A stretch of 6,525 nt of DNA from contig CALXJL010000078.1 in assembly GCA_944388615.1 (NCBI GenBank), positions 1 to 6,525 of the forward strand, given 5' to 3'. The DNA is from an uncultured Clostridia bacterium. Its GTDB lineage: Bacteria > Bacillota > Clostridia > TANB77 > CAG-508. A program made the position numbers and the translations under genes. A model generated the notes under the pieces. The model had not been told where the DNA came from. It saw nothing but the letters and a program-made list of their open reading frames with translations, and ran no database searches. Every line of letters begins with the position of its first letter. Positions within the stretch are counted from its first letter, which is position 1. Below are positions 1 to 5,887 of the stretch, one piece after another.

Positions 1-228
1 GCTGTTGCTTCTGTAACATTCGATAATGAATTCGTAATTCACGATATCAAAGTTATCGAAAGTCAAAATGGATTATTTATAGCTATGCCAAGTAGAAAAA
101 CTCCAAACGGAGAATTTAAAGACATAGCACATCCAATTAATGCTGATACAAGAGAAAAAATCCAATCAGCTATATTAAGTGCTTATGAAGCACCAGAAGC
201 TGAAGAATCATCAGAATCAGCAGAATAA
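1..228 (+). CDS. spoVG: SpoVG, septation/sporulation regulator (5' end missing)
   Basis: This is the C-terminal 75 codons of SpoVG, open at the left window edge in frame 1 and ending at TAA 226-228. The visible protein begins AVASVTFDNEFVIHDIKV and contains the family hallmarks GLFIAMPSRKTP and FKDIAHPIN. Compared with the usual length of about 85-100 residues, only some 20 N-terminal residues are missing. The last part (EAPEAEESSESAE) is the acidic, poorly conserved tail typical of the family. SpoVG is a small nucleic-acid-binding regulator. In Bacillus subtilis it affects asymmetric septation and spore cortex formation, and in other Firmicutes it acts more widely as a DNA- or RNA-binding regulator. 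A strong hairpin follows seven bases after the stop codon, so it appears to end its own transcription unit. The family call is very secure; its role in this host is inferred. Confidence 0.96.
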   Translation, partial: AVASVTFDNEFVIHDIKVIESQNGLFIAMPSRKTPNGEFKDIAHPINADTREKIQSAILSAYEAPEAEESSESAE

Positions 229-234
229 TATATC

Positions 235-264
235 AAGAGACTATCTATAAGATAGTCTCTTTCT
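235..264 (+). terminator. Rho-independent terminator after spoVG
   Basis: A perfect 11-bp stem (235-245 pairing with 251-261) closes a five-base loop (TATAA) and runs into a short T-rich tail (TTCT). It begins seven bases after the spoVG stop. The stem includes the GAGACTATC/GATAGTCTC core. It separates spoVG from the promoter in front of ymdB. Confidence 0.85.
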
Positions 265-276
265 GCGTCTAAAAAC

Positions 277-306
277 TTGATTTGTATTATAAATTCATGT
301 TAATAT
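277..306 (+). promoter_or_regulatory. Candidate promoter for ymdB (extended -10)
   Basis: A TTGATT -35 box (277-282) lies 18 bases before TAATAT (301-306). The latter is preceded by TG at 298-299, giving an extended -10 (TG-T-TAATAT). Transcription would start near 313, leaving a leader of about 35 bases before the ymdB start at 348. The region is AT-rich, so chance matches are possible. The position directly after a terminator and before a gene supports it. Confidence 0.5.
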
Positions 307-347
307 ATATTGGAAAATTATAACTTTAGGAAGGATGAAATTAAAAT

Positions 348-1121
348 ATGAAAGTTTTAGCTGTTGGAGATTTAGTAGGGGAAATAGGAGTAAGGAAACT
401 GAAAGAAGTATTACCACAATTAAAAAAAGAAAAAATGATAGATTTTGTAATTGTTAATGCAGAAAATTCTGCAGGAGGAATGGGAATCACTACAAAAATA
501 TTTCAAGATCTAAAAAAATTAAATATAGATGTAATAACAATGGGAAATCACACATGGGGAAAAAAAGATATATTTACTTTTATAGATGATAAAAAAATAA
601 TAAGACCTGCAAATTATTCAAGAGGTGTTGTTGGAAGAGGATATGACATATATGAATGTAATGGAAAAAAAATAGCTGTTATGAACTTAATAGGAAGAAC
701 AGAAATGAATGTACAATCTGAAAATCCATTTCTTGTGGCAGAAGATATAATAAAACAGATTCAAGAAAAAGTAGATATAATTATAGTTGATTTTCATGCA
801 GAAGCTAGTGCGGAGAAAATTGCAATGAAACATTTTCTTGATGGAAAAGTAACTGTTATTTTTGGAACACATACACATGTACAAACTGCTGATGAAGAGA
901 TAACCAAAAATGGAACAGGTTATATAACAGATATAGGAATGACAGGACCAATAGATTCTGTAATTGGAATGGATAAAAAAGCATCAATAAAAAGATTTGT
1001 TACATCTTTACCGGAAAAATATAAATTAGCAGAAGGAGAGTGTAAATTTAATGCATGTATATTTGAAATAAATGACAAAACATGTCGAACTGAAAGTGTT
1101 GAAAGAGTATATTTAAGATAA
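348..1121 (+). CDS. ymdB: YmdB-family metallophosphoesterase (cyclic nucleotide phosphodiesterase)
   Basis: This 257-residue protein belongs to the YmdB/TIGR00282 family of dinuclear metal phosphoesterases. The B. subtilis member hydrolyses 2',3'- and 3',5'-cyclic nucleotides and influences the choice between biofilm and motility. The whole metal-binding set is visible: D8 in GDLVG, E39 and N40 in NAEN, N67 and H68 in GNHTW, H150 in DFHAE, and H175 and H177 in GTHTHVQTAD. There is no signal peptide or membrane segment, so it should be cytoplasmic. The length is normal for the family. The start ATG at 348 lies 13 bases after AGGAAGG (328-334), a long spacing, but it gives the family's standard N-terminus MKVLAVGD. 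It is followed by spoVS as in B. subtilis, but rny (RNase Y), the usual gene just upstream, is not there. Substrate and role in this organism are inferred from the family. Confidence 0.95.
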   Translation: MKVLAVGDLVGEIGVRKLKEVLPQLKKEKMIDFVIVNAENSAGGMGITTKIFQDLKKLNIDVITMGNHTWGKKDIFTFIDDKKIIRPANYSRGVVGRGYDIYECNGKKIAVMNLIGRTEMNVQSENPFLVAEDIIKQIQEKVDIIIVDFHAEASAEKIAMKHFLDGKVTVIFGTHTHVQTADEEITKNGTGYITDIGMTGPIDSVIGMDKKASIKRFVTSLPEKYKLAEGECKFNACIFEINDKTCRTESVERVYLR

Positions 1122-1178
1122 AAAGGGAAAAATGTAGAAAAACAAAGAAAAGTTTTTCCAAAATTTTCCATTTTTGTA

Positions 1179-1207
1179 TAGACAAAACAAAAGAATTATA
1201 TTATAAC
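1179..1207 (+). promoter_or_regulatory. Sigma-A-type promoter for spoVS
   Basis: TAGACA (1179-1184) and TATAAC (1202-1207) are each one base off consensus and are separated by exactly 17 bases. Transcription would start near 1214, about 40 bases before the spoVS ATG. In B. subtilis spoVS is transcribed by sigma-H. I did not find a clear sigma-H pair here, so control may differ in this organism, or a second promoter may be hidden in the AT-rich sequence. Confidence 0.65.
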
Positions 1208-1253
1208 TATTCCTGTAATCAATGAAATAAAAATAAAATTATAGGAGGAAGTA

Positions 1254-1517
1254 ATGGAAATTTTAAAAATCTCATCAAAATCAAATCCAAATTCAGTAGC
1301 AGGAGCTATAGCTGGTTTGGTAAAAGAAAGTAACAAGGCAGAAATGCAGGCAATTGGAGCAGGAGCTCTGAATCAGGCAGTAAAAGCAGTAGCAATTGCA
1401 AGAGGTTTCGTAGCACCAGCAGGATTAGACTTAATATGTATACCAGCATTTGCAGATGTTGAAGTAGAAGGAGAGGATAGAACAGGTATAAAGCTTATTA
1501 TAGAATCTAGGAAATAA
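1254..1517 (+). CDS. spoVS: Stage V sporulation protein S
   Basis: SpoVS is a small conserved protein of spore formers and some non-spore formers. In B. subtilis its loss blocks sporulation at stage V and alters septation, and the fold resembles Alba-like nucleic-acid-binding proteins. The 87 residues match the usual length of about 86. The sequence is highly typical, with MEILKISSKSNPNSVAGAIA at the N-terminus, then AIGAGALNQAVKAVAIARG, and IPAFADVEVEGEDRTGIKL near the end. The start is fixed by a perfect AGGAGG (1243-1248) five bases before the ATG. It has its own promoter and a strong terminator, so it looks monocistronic, with possible read-through from ymdB. The family call is secure; the molecular function is poorly defined even in model organisms. 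Confidence 0.97.
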   Translation: MEILKISSKSNPNSVAGAIAGLVKESNKAEMQAIGAGALNQAVKAVAIARGFVAPAGLDLICIPAFADVEVEGEDRTGIKLIIESRK

Positions 1518-1535
1518 TAAGAATTATATAGATAT

Positions 1536-1572
1536 AAGGGGCTTAATTGTTATAACAATTAGTCCTTTTTTT
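1536..1572 (+). terminator. Rho-independent terminator after spoVS
   Basis: The inner stem AATTGTT/AACAATT (1545-1551 with 1554-1560) has a nominal two-base loop and would open slightly. It is extended by an imperfect outer stem joining AAGGGG (1536-1541) to CCTTTT, with one mismatch and G-U pairs. A run of seven Ts (1566-1572) follows. It starts 18 bases after the spoVS stop. Confidence 0.85.
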
Positions 1573-1584
1573 GTTAAAGTTTAC

Positions 1585-1613
1585 TTGAAAAAAATATAAA
1601 AATAATATATGAT
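1585..1613 (+). promoter_or_regulatory. Sigma-A-type promoter for the solute-binding protein gene
   Basis: TTGAAA (1585-1590) and TATGAT (1608-1613) are separated by 17 bases. Transcription would begin near 1620, leaving only about 20 bases of leader before the first possible start codon. Together with the terminator just upstream, this makes the gene an independent unit. Confidence 0.6.
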
Positions 1614-1628
1614 GTGAGGGTGAATTAA

Positions 1629-1634
1629 GAGAGG
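1629..1634 (+). promoter_or_regulatory. Ribosome binding site that decides between GTG and ATG starts
   Basis: GAGAGG (1629-1634) ends four bases before GTG (1639) and 13 bases before the in-frame ATG (1648). The GTG spacing is slightly short and the ATG spacing is long. The choice changes the protein by only three residues (MKN) and does not affect the membrane segment. Confidence 0.5.
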
Positions 1635-1638
1635 ATAA

Positions 1639-3234
1639 GTGAAAAATATGTGGAAAAATATTTCAAAATTTTTATTTGCTATATTTATAATAGGATTAAT
1701 AATCTATGTTGTATATACAACTAATAATCAAAATAATATTTCAAATCAACTTTTAGTAGATGAAACAACTCATCATGAAGAAATAAAAACAGATATTAGG
1801 TTAGCTGTAACAAATTATGATACAATAAATCCATTAATAACAAATAATAAAGAAGTAATAAATATAGGAAAATTAATATTTGAACCATTAGTAACAATAA
1901 ATGAAGACTATAAAGCTGAATTATGTTTGGCTAAAGAATGTACACAAGTAGATGAAACAACATATTTAATAAAAATAGATAATAGTGTAAGATGGCATGA
2001 TGGATCCGCATTTGTAGCAAAAGATGTACAATTTACAATTGATAGAATAAAAGAAGGAAATTCAATTTATGCAACTAGCTTGCAAGATGTAACATCAATT
2101 GAGGTTATAGATGCAAGTACATTAAAAATATATTTATCAAGAGATGTACCATTTTTTGAGTATAATTTAACATTTCCCATACTACCAAGTGATTATTACT
2201 TAGGTGAAGATTTTTATACATCAGAGAAAATACCAATTGGAACAGGAATGTACAAAATATCTAAAATAGAAGGTAGTAATATAGAACTTGTAAAAAATAA
2301 AGATTGGAGAAAAATAGATGAAATAGATAGTAAAATAGAAACTGTGAATGTACGTTTATATAGTTCAATGGGAGAAGCATATAAAATACTAAAATTAGGG
2401 AATATAGAAGTTTTAAATACTAGTAATTTAAATTATCAAGATTATACAGGAACTATTGGATTTAATGTGACTGAATTTAAAGGAAGAGAGTATGATTTTT
2501 TAGCATTAAATTGTCAAAGCGAAATATTATCAAATAAAGAGGTAAGAAAGGCTTTATCATATGCTATAGACAAGACAGCAATAGTAAACAATGTACTTAA
2601 TGGAACATATTACACATCAGATTATCCATTAGATTATGGTAGTTTTTTATATCAAAATGTAGCGGGTAGTTCTGGTTATAATCCTGAACAAGTAAATACA
2701 ATTTTAACTGAAAACGGATGGAGCATTAGAAATGGTATATGGCAAAAAAATGTTGATGGGAGATATATAAGAATACAATTAAATTTGGTAGTAAATAGTG
2801 ATAATAGTACAAGACTGCAAGTTGCAAATAATATAAAAGAACAATTAGCACAAGTAGGAATTGAAATTAATATTCAGGAAGTGTCAGCAGATACATATAA
2901 TGAAAAATTACAAAATAGAGATTATGATATAATTTTAACAGGTGTATATAATTCATTAAGCCCTGATTTAACTAGTTTTTTCGGAGAAAATAATTATTCT
3001 AATTATATAAATGATGATGTAATAAATATGTTGCAAAGAGCAAGTACAATAGCAGATGAAAATGAATTAAAAAGTATGTATCAATCTATATATGATAGAG
3101 TTCAAGATGATATGCCTATAATAAGTTTATATAGAAATAAAAATATAACATTAACAAATCAATCATTATCAGGAGAAATAAAGCCAAATAATTATTTTAC
3201 ATATTACAATATAGAAAATTGGTCAAGAAAATAA
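1639..3234 (+). CDS. Family 5 extracellular solute-binding protein, membrane-anchored
   Basis: This protein (531 residues from the GTG start) resembles the OppA/DppA-type peptide-binding proteins (SBP_bac_5 family), which deliver oligopeptides or related ligands to ABC importers. The N-terminus has a short positive stretch and one hydrophobic segment at about residues 11-27 (FLFAIFIIGLIIYVVYT). No lipobox cysteine follows (the first Cys is near residue 96), and no obvious signal peptidase I site is seen, so it is probably held in the membrane by an uncleaved N-terminal helix. The binding domain starts near residue 53 (IRLAVTNYDTINPL), with SVRWHDGSAF and AKDVQFTIDRI in the first lobe and SNKEVRKALSYAIDKTAIV in the second; the C-terminal part ends with DDMPIISLYRNKN. 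No permease or ATPase gene is adjacent. It sits alone between spoVS and recA with its own promoter, and codon use is AT-rich like its neighbours. The ligand is unknown. It could serve a distant transporter or act as a sensor. Confidence 0.88.
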   Translation: MKNMWKNISKFLFAIFIIGLIIYVVYTTNNQNNISNQLLVDETTHHEEIKTDIRLAVTNYDTINPLITNNKEVINIGKLIFEPLVTINEDYKAELCLAKECTQVDETTYLIKIDNSVRWHDGSAFVAKDVQFTIDRIKEGNSIYATSLQDVTSIEVIDASTLKIYLSRDVPFFEYNLTFPILPSDYYLGEDFYTSEKIPIGTGMYKISKIEGSNIELVKNKDWRKIDEIDSKIETVNVRLYSSMGEAYKILKLGNIEVLNTSNLNYQDYTGTIGFNVTEFKGREYDFLALNCQSEILSNKEVRKALSYAIDKTAIVNNVLNGTYYTSDYPLDYGSFLYQNVAGSSGYNPEQVNTILTENGWSIRNGIWQKNVDGRYIRIQLNLVVNSDNSTRLQVANNIKEQLAQVGIEINIQEVSADTYNEKLQNRDYDIILTGVYNSLSPDLTSFFGENNYSNYINDDVINMLQRASTIADENELKSMYQSIYDRVQDDMPIISLYRNKNITLTNQSLSGEIKPNNYFTYYNIENWSRK

Positions 3235-3245
3235 AATAAAAAAGC

Positions 3246-3273
3246 TTGACAAAATAAAAAAATAGTATATAAT
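3246..3273 (+). promoter_or_regulatory. recA promoter
   Basis: A perfect TTGACA (3246-3251) and a perfect TATAAT (3268-3273) are separated by 16 bases. The predicted start of transcription is near 3280, about 50 bases before the recA ATG. This is the strongest promoter match in the window. It probably drives recA, recX and scpA together. Confidence 0.85.
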
Positions 3274-3283
3274 CACATTATAC

Positions 3284-3297
3284 AAAACGAGTGTTCG
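3284..3297 (+). promoter_or_regulatory. Degenerate LexA (SOS) box in the recA leader
   Basis: AAAACGAGTGTTCG fits the Gram-positive LexA/DinR operator (CGAAC-RNRY-GTTYG-like). The core AAC-GAGT-GTTC keeps the R-N-R-Y centre and a full right half-site; the left half has A for G (AAAC instead of GAAC). It lies just past the predicted transcription start, where a bound repressor would block recA. The match is by eye and imperfect, but the position is as expected for recA. Confidence 0.6.
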
Positions 3298-3328
3298 AAA
3301 CAAAAGGACAAATATAGGAGGAATTTTT

Positions 3329-4384
3329 ATGGCAGAGAATTTAGAAAAAAGAAAAGCTTTGGAAGCAGCATTAGGTCAAATAGAAAAACAATTTGGTAAA
3401 GGTTCAGTAATGAAGTTAGGAGATTTTACAGCAATGAGTGTAGAGGCTATACCTACTGGAGCTTTAAGTCTAGATGTAGCTTTGGGAATAGGAGGTATTC
3501 CTAGAGGAAGAATAATTGAAGTATATGGTCCAGAATCATCTGGAAAAACAACATTAACACTACATATGATAGCAGAAGCACAAAAAATGGGAGGAGAAGC
3601 AGCGTTTATAGATGCAGAACATGCATTAGATCCAGTTTATGCAAAAAAATTAGGTGTTGATATAGATAATTTAATAGTTTCACAACCAGATACAGGAGAA
3701 CAAGCTTTAGAAATTGCAGAAGCATTAGTAAGAAGTGGAGCATTAGATATAATAGTAGTAGATTCTGTTGCAGCATTAGTACCAAAGGCAGAAATAGATG
3801 GAGATATGGGAGATTCACATATAGGACTTCAAGCAAGATTAATGTCACAAGCATTAAGAAAATTAGCAGGAGCAATAAATAAATCTAAATGTGTAATAGT
3901 ATTTATAAATCAATTAAGAGAAAAAGTTGGAGTAATGTTTGGAAATCCAGAAACAACAACAGGAGGTAGAGCATTAAAATATTATGCATCAGTAAGATTG
4001 GATATTAGAAAAATAGAAAATTTGAAACAAGATGGAGAAGTTGTAGGAAATAGAGCAAGAGTAAAAGTTGTTAAAAATAAAGTTGCTCCACCATTTAGAG
4101 AAGCGGAATTCGATATAATGTATGGAAAAGGTATATCTAAAGAAGGAAATATATTAGATTTAGCAGTTAATCTAGATATAATTGAAAAAAGTGGATCATG
4201 GTTTAGTTATGAAGGAAATAGAATTGGACAAGGTAGAGAAAATGTAAAGAAATACTTATTAGAAAATCCAGATATGATGGAAGAAGTAGAGAAAAAAGTA
4301 AGAGATAAATTTTCTGAGGCATTTGAAAAGAGCTTAGGTGATGAACCTGAAAAAAATGATGATGGTAGTGATGATGAAGAATAA
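3329..4384 (+). CDS. recA: RecA recombinase
   Basis: RecA is the ATP-dependent strand-exchange protein of homologous recombination; its DNA filament also triggers LexA self-cleavage. The 351 residues are of normal length. Visible motifs are Walker A GPESSGKT at residues 67-74, the catalytic glutamate E97 in DAEHALDP, the Walker B region ending at D145 in IIVVDSVAALVP, loop L1 at about 155-165, and the loop L2 region with INQLREKVGVMFGNPETTTG starting at 193 (Q195 is the ATP-sensing glutamine). The C-terminus is the usual acidic tail (EPEKNDDGSDDEE). The ATG is set by AGGAGG (3316-3321) at a seven-base spacing. A near-consensus promoter and a LexA-like box lie upstream. recX follows after 20 bases and then scpA, suggesting one transcript. 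No inteins or missing residues are seen. Confidence 0.99.
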   Translation: MAENLEKRKALEAALGQIEKQFGKGSVMKLGDFTAMSVEAIPTGALSLDVALGIGGIPRGRIIEVYGPESSGKTTLTLHMIAEAQKMGGEAAFIDAEHALDPVYAKKLGVDIDNLIVSQPDTGEQALEIAEALVRSGALDIIVVDSVAALVPKAEIDGDMGDSHIGLQARLMSQALRKLAGAINKSKCVIVFINQLREKVGVMFGNPETTTGGRALKYYASVRLDIRKIENLKQDGEVVGNRARVKVVKNKVAPPFREAEFDIMYGKGISKEGNILDLAVNLDIIEKSGSWFSYEGNRIGQGRENVKKYLLENPDMMEEVEKKVRDKFSEAFEKSLGDEPEKNDDGSDDEE

Positions 4385-4404
4385 TACAATAGGAGTATTT
4401 AATA

Positions 4405-4857
4405 ATGTATACAATAGAAGAATTTGATGTAACTAAAACTAAAATTTTGAAATATTTATTATATAAGAAAAGAACAGAATTTGAAATAAGAAGGAAATTC
4501 TCAAATTCTGTTGAAGAAAATCTGTTAGAAGATGTGATACAGGAATTAAAAGAAAATGGATATATAAGTGATGAAAATTATATAGAAAGAGCAATAAATG
4601 AATATATGGCAATAAATACACTTTCTTTAAAAGAAATTAAATATAAATTATTGTCAAAAGGCCTTAATAGCAACATAATTGAACAATATGTGGATAAAAA
4701 CATAGAAGAATTAAATATTTATGAAATTAATTCTGCTAAAAAAATTATTAATAAGAAAAGTAATATAGAAGAAAATGATATTAAAGCATATTTATATAAA
4801 AAAGGATATAAACAGGATAATATAAAACAAGCATTTGAAGAATGTATGAACGAATAA
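4405..4857 (+). CDS. recX: RecX regulator of RecA
   Basis: RecX binds RecA filaments and modulates or inhibits recombination; it is often encoded directly after recA, as here. The protein has 150 residues, near E. coli RecX (about 166) and well below B. subtilis RecX (about 264). The family's three-helix repeats can be followed. The first has KYLLYKKRTEFEIRRKF (16-32) with the GYISDENYIERAI signature (52-64). The second has LSLKEIKYKLLSKGL (73-87). The third is the region from about 124 to 148 with IKAYLYKKGY. The protein is rich in Lys, Glu, Asn and Ile, reflecting the AT-rich genome, so primary similarity will be low. AGGAG (4391-4395) lies nine bases before the ATG. Position next to recA and the repeat pattern support the call. 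Confidence 0.85.
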   Translation: MYTIEEFDVTKTKILKYLLYKKRTEFEIRRKFSNSVEENLLEDVIQELKENGYISDENYIERAINEYMAINTLSLKEIKYKLLSKGLNSNIIEQYVDKNIEELNIYEINSAKKIINKKSNIEENDIKAYLYKKGYKQDNIKQAFEECMNE

Positions 4858-4879
4858 ATTTTGGAGAAGGGGATAAAAA

Positions 4880-5635
4880 ATGGTGAATGTACTTAGTTTA
4901 GAAACAACAAAATATCCTATAAAAATAGATAATTTTGAAGGACCACTAGATTTATTATGTCATTTAATAGATAAAAACAAAATGGATATATATGATATAA
5001 AAATTAGTGAAATTACAGATCAATATATAGAATATATAAATAACATGGAAAAAATGAATTTGGAAGTTACAAGTGAGTTTTTAGTAATGGCATCAACTTT
5101 ACTATATATGAAATCAAAAAATTTAATTCCAAGAGAAACAGAAGAAGAAAAAGAACTAACAGAGGAAGAGCTATTATATAGAATTATTGAATACAAAAAA
5201 TATAAAGAGATAACGAAAAAATTTAAAGAATTATATTTAAATTTTTCTAAAAGAGTATGTAAACTACCAGAAAGTATAGAATTACCAAAGCAAAAATTGG
5301 AAAAAGAGTATAATAAAGATGTAATTTATGAATTATATTCAAATGTATTAAATAAAAGTGTAAAAAAATTAAATCAAAATGCGAAAAATATAGAGAAAAT
5401 AGCAATAACAGAAACATATACTGTAGGGGAAAAAGTAAAGGAAATGTTTAGAGAATTAATAAAAAGACCCAAATTTATATTTAATAAAATGTATACAGTA
5501 TCTAAATGTAATAAAAAGGAAGTTGTTACAGCTTTTACAGGCTTGTTAGAATTATCTAGAAGAAGCAAGGTTACAACAAATCAAACTGAATTGTTTGGAG
5601 ATATAGTAGTAGAAAAAAGAAAAAAAGAGGCATGA
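4880..5635 (+). CDS. scpA: Segregation and condensation protein A
   Basis: ScpA is the kleisin subunit of the bacterial SMC-ScpA-ScpB condensin, which organises and separates newly copied chromosomes. The protein has 251 residues, the usual size. The N-terminal SMC-head-contacting domain shows FEGPLDLLCHLIDKNKMDIY (19-38) and then ITDQYIEYI and EFLVMASTLLYMKSKNLIP. An acidic, charged linker (ETEEEKELTEEE) follows, and the C-terminal winged-helix part holds VVTAFTGLLELSRRSKV (215-231). The start ATG lies seven bases after AGGGG (4868-4872). It follows recX by 22 bases and probably shares the recA transcript, an arrangement that is not the classic one. The stop TGA overlaps an ATG (ATGA, 5632-5635), but that frame closes after three codons, so the usual partner gene scpB does not follow. 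Confidence 0.95.
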   Translation: MVNVLSLETTKYPIKIDNFEGPLDLLCHLIDKNKMDIYDIKISEITDQYIEYINNMEKMNLEVTSEFLVMASTLLYMKSKNLIPRETEEEKELTEEELLYRIIEYKKYKEITKKFKELYLNFSKRVCKLPESIELPKQKLEKEYNKDVIYELYSNVLNKSVKKLNQNAKNIEKIAITETYTVGEKVKEMFRELIKRPKFIFNKMYTVSKCNKKEVVTAFTGLLELSRRSKVTTNQTELFGDIVVEKRKKEA

Positions 5636-5690
5636 GGTCATAATAGTACGTATATGTCAAGTATTTTTTTCAAAAAAAGAAATTAGATAC

Positions 5691-5728
5691 AGAAAAAACG
5701 CCACGTCTATTGATATAGCGTTTTTTCT
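5691..5728. terminator. Terminator-like hairpin after scpA (symmetric)
   Basis: An 11-bp perfect stem (5691-5701 with 5718-5728) has a run of six As on the left arm, a CGC/GCG core at the loop end and six Ts on the right arm. The loop is 16 bases. It could end the scpA transcript and also stop transcription from the opposite strand. The G-C core is short, so efficiency is uncertain. The stem begins 56 bases after the scpA stop. Confidence 0.6.
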
Positions 5729-5731
5729 TAT

Positions 5732-5776
5732 GGTGCGTTAGCGGTACTTATTTGCGAAAAAATAGCTAACTACACC
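5732..5776. other. Imperfect inverted repeat of unknown function
   Basis: GGTG-C-GTTAGC (5732-5742) pairs with GCTAAC-TA-CACC (5765-5776), with an internal bulge. An inner TATTT/AAATA (5749-5753 with 5760-5764) can extend the structure. No T run follows on either strand, so it does not look like a terminator. It lies in the gap between the two convergent transcription units, in sequence visibly less AT-rich than the genes to its left. It could be a remnant of inserted DNA or a chance fold. Confidence 0.35.
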
Positions 5777-5866
5777 GATTGTTTATTTCCGATTAATCAA
5801 CTGTATATACATTTGAGCATAAATTTTAAAAAAAGTATACTACAAAATAAAAAATATTAAAGAAAA

Positions 5867-5887
5867 ATCGGGGACAATGTCCCCGAT
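5867..5887 (-). terminator. Rho-independent terminator of the minus-strand gene
   Basis: Read on the minus strand, a perfect 9-bp stem ATCGGGGAC/GTCCCCGAT with a three-base loop is followed by TTTTTCTTT. The stem begins on the last base of the stop codon of the upstream coding region. No T run is present on the plus strand, so it acts for minus-strand transcription only. It is the most GC-rich hairpin in the window. Confidence 0.9.

Noticed and set aside
1137..1158. Hairpin GAAAAAC/GTTTTTC after ymdB as a terminator
   Set aside because: The stem is seven pairs with only two G-C pairs and no T run directly follows. In such AT-rich sequence this is expected by chance, so read-through from ymdB into spoVS remains possible.
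687..1171. Minus-strand frames of 65 and 83 codons opposite ymdB
   Set aside because: Both lie almost wholly over the conserved ymdB coding sequence, show low-complexity Phe, Tyr, Ile and Ser content and have no convincing start signals.
3606..3875. Open minus-strand frame of 89 codons, very rich in leucine, opposite recA
   Set aside because: It is the antisense shadow of recA. The leucine runs arise from the reverse complement of AT-rich Asn, Lys and Glu codons. No ribosome binding site or family resemblance.
4207..4621. Minus-strand frames opposite the 3' end of recA and opposite recX
   Set aside because: They are shadows of the plus-strand genes, with no ribosome binding site and simple Ser-, Phe- and Leu-rich composition.
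5374..5568. Minus-strand frame of 64 codons opposite scpA
   Set aside because: It falls within the conserved C-terminal domain of ScpA and has no supporting signals.
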